Shown in pieces: positions 63,136 to 64,000 of a stretch of 64,000 nt of DNA. Origin of the DNA: Flavobacteriales bacterium (GTDB lineage Bacteria; Bacteroidota; Bacteroidia; Flavobacteriales_D; Crocinitomicaceae); assembly GCA_947497485.1 (NCBI GenBank), contig CANMHB010000005.1, positions 145,289 through 209,288 of the forward strand, read 5' to 3'. Under the pieces are notes generated by a model that was not told the origin of the DNA, ran no database searches, and saw nothing but the letters and a program-made list of their open reading frames with translations. The position numbers and the translations under genes were made by a program. Position 1 is the stretch's first letter. Every line of letters starts with the position of its first letter.

Positions 63136-63309
63136 ATGAAAAACAAACTTTTACTCTTAATATATGCTGTAATAGGCACAATAACGACATGGATCGTTAT
63201 TGATGTGTTTTTAGTTCCTATGCCATTATGGAAATACCTCATAATTGAAACACTGTTTGTTTTAACCAAAATGCTTTATGAAAAAGAAAAAAAACGACTT
63301 AACGGATAA
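63136..63309 (+). CDS. Small membrane protein, 57 residues
   Basis: The peptide MKNKLLLLIYAVIGTITTWI continues into a second hydrophobic stretch (LWKYLIIETLFVLTKML) and a basic end (EKEKKRLNG), suggesting two membrane helices. It overlaps the next gene by 32 bp. The function is unknown. Confidence 0.5.
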   Translation: MKNKLLLLIYAVIGTITTWIVIDVFLVPMPLWKYLIIETLFVLTKMLYEKEKKRLNG

Positions 63310-63460
63310 TCGAATAATGCACAAAATTCGTTTGGGTGCTGTTCGTGCAGAACAAGTGCGTCAAGGAATTTTTGATGGCAGATTCAAAACTCGTGCAGTA
63401 AAATCTTCAAAAATTTATAATCGAAAGAAGCGGAAATTTCAAAATCAAAATAGTGAATAG
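63278..63460 (+). CDS. Small basic protein, 60 residues
   Basis: The product is very basic (MKKKKNDLTDNRIMHKIRLG, then TRAVKSSKIYNRKKRKFQ), which suggests nucleic-acid binding. The ATG lies inside the previous small gene. No family was recognised. Confidence 0.45.
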   Translation: MKKKKNDLTDNRIMHKIRLGAVRAEQVRQGIFDGRFKTRAVKSSKIYNRKKRKFQNQNSE

Positions 63461-63474
63461 CTTTTCCATAAAGA

Positions 63475-63723
63475 TTAATCAGTGCATTTTTTAAGTTGCT
63501 TCTCAACAATAACGCTCTCCAATTTAGCTCGATCATTAACTAATTCATCAACCTTATTTTCTAAATCATTCCATTCTTCATCACTAATATTCATTAGCCC
63601 CAAACATTGATTAAAAGGATGACATCTGTCACAAAAACCTCGAGGAATCCAAAGACCAGGTAGTCCAGGTGGTTCATTCCAATATTCCTCTCTTCCAGTT
63701 ACTGGATTTATTCTTGTTTTCAT
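63475..63723 (-). CDS. Small Cys-containing protein, unknown
   Basis: The 82-residue product begins MKTRINPVTGREEYWNEPPG, contains PRGFCDRCHPFNQCLGLMN (possible zinc site) and ends in a charged helix (ELVNDRAKLESVIVEKQLKK). It is convergent with the basic-protein gene. No family was recognised. Confidence 0.5.
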   Translation of the reverse strand: MKTRINPVTGREEYWNEPPGLPGLWIPRGFCDRCHPFNQCLGLMNISDEEWNDLENKVDELVNDRAKLESVIVEKQLKKCTD

Positions 63724-63827
63724 AAGATCTATTTTCTACTAATTTACAACTAAACATTTAATTAATTACAGGTTAAAAGAAAAGGTAAAGCGGTCTTCGT
63801 CCTTCTCATCACAGCTTCAGAAAACAT

Positions 63828-63902
63828 AAAAACAAGGGTATAACAAGCGGTTCGTCAAGAGTATGCATAAATGCAGTAATTGTCTCTCACGCCCTTGTTT
63901 TT
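63828..63902. repeat. Long-range 11-bp inverted repeat near the window end
   Basis: AAAAACAAGGG (63828-63838) and CCCTTGTTTTT (63892-63902) enclose 53 nt. It could be a structured RNA or a terminator. The remaining sequence to 64000 is less AT-rich than the rest and has no gene I can support. Confidence 0.35.
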
Positions 63903-64000
63903 AGCGTTCCTTAGCCAGTCGTTCAGAATTCACTTTGTGGCTGTTCACTTGTTTTCTTCGCCTGTTCTTCGGGCGTCCTCAGTCGCAGCTACTTCATCTC

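Noticed and set aside
1..64000. CRISPR array
   Set aside because: No regularly spaced direct repeats and no cas genes were seen.

Overview
The window is low-GC DNA from a Bacteroidota bacterium, most likely of the Flavobacteriia (Crocinitomicaceae/Fluviicola-like is a guess). The evidence is several secreted proteins with type IX secretion (T9SS) C-terminal sorting domains, promoter elements of the TAnnTTTG type, an RteC-family regulator, a FISUMP-domain protein and a Bacteroidetes-type tyrosine integrase. No database search was run, so all family names come from reading motifs.

Positions 1 to about 30.2 kb look like ordinary chromosome. The left edge cuts a T9SS-secreted protein, followed by rpmH and pckA. 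Next come a lipoprotein serine hydrolase, an M24 peptidase and an esterase, then a two-gene M16 peptidase operon with one catalytic and one motif-less subunit. A propeller-like protein overlaps an NlpC/P60 hydrolase. A three-gene minus-strand operon encodes T9SS cargo (FISUMP, CocE/NonD hydrolase, unknown). Housekeeping follows: GNAT, LprI-like and DUF975 proteins, a phosphohexomutase, rocD, DUF2490, and a SulP transporter overlapping a beta-carbonic anhydrase. The block closes with DUF1573, MBL, hotdog thioesterase, MarR and a FadB-like fusion.

A tRNA-Asp(GTC) at 30355-30428 is followed by a tyrosine integrase and then only accessory genes to the window end, so an integrated element probably occupies this tRNA; its far end is not visible. 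The first part (30.5-37.4 kb) carries the integrase, HipBA, RteC, an excisionase-like HTH protein, a DnaD-like replication protein, a DnaC-like ATPase and an amidase.

From 37.9 to 60.8 kb the element is a dense defence island. In order it holds: (i) a minus-strand operon read as Pycsar (DUF2188, PycTM-type effector, nucleotide cyclase) with an extra E2-like/SEC-C protein; (ii) a type I restriction locus whose hsdM and hsdS/hsdR are separated by a phosphoesterase and an AbiEi/AbiEii-like toxin-antitoxin pair, with a half-size HsdS in front; (iii) a retron, with an upstream non-coding RNA having matching a1/a2 ends, a retron reverse transcriptase, an unusual helical protein, a RecD-like helicase and a TPR protein, all on the minus strand; (iv) divergently, a WYL regulator followed by a ShosTA-like pair (HAD-phosphoribosyltransferase-zinc ribbon and DprA-like protein). 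A perfect inverted repeat overlaps the WYL promoter. The last 3 kb holds small genes of the kind carried by mobile elements (DUF3127 and unknowns).

The strongest candidates for new biology are the retron with its unfamiliar downstream genes, the Pycsar operon with a ubiquitin-conjugating-enzyme-like gene, and the fused ShosT-like toxin.
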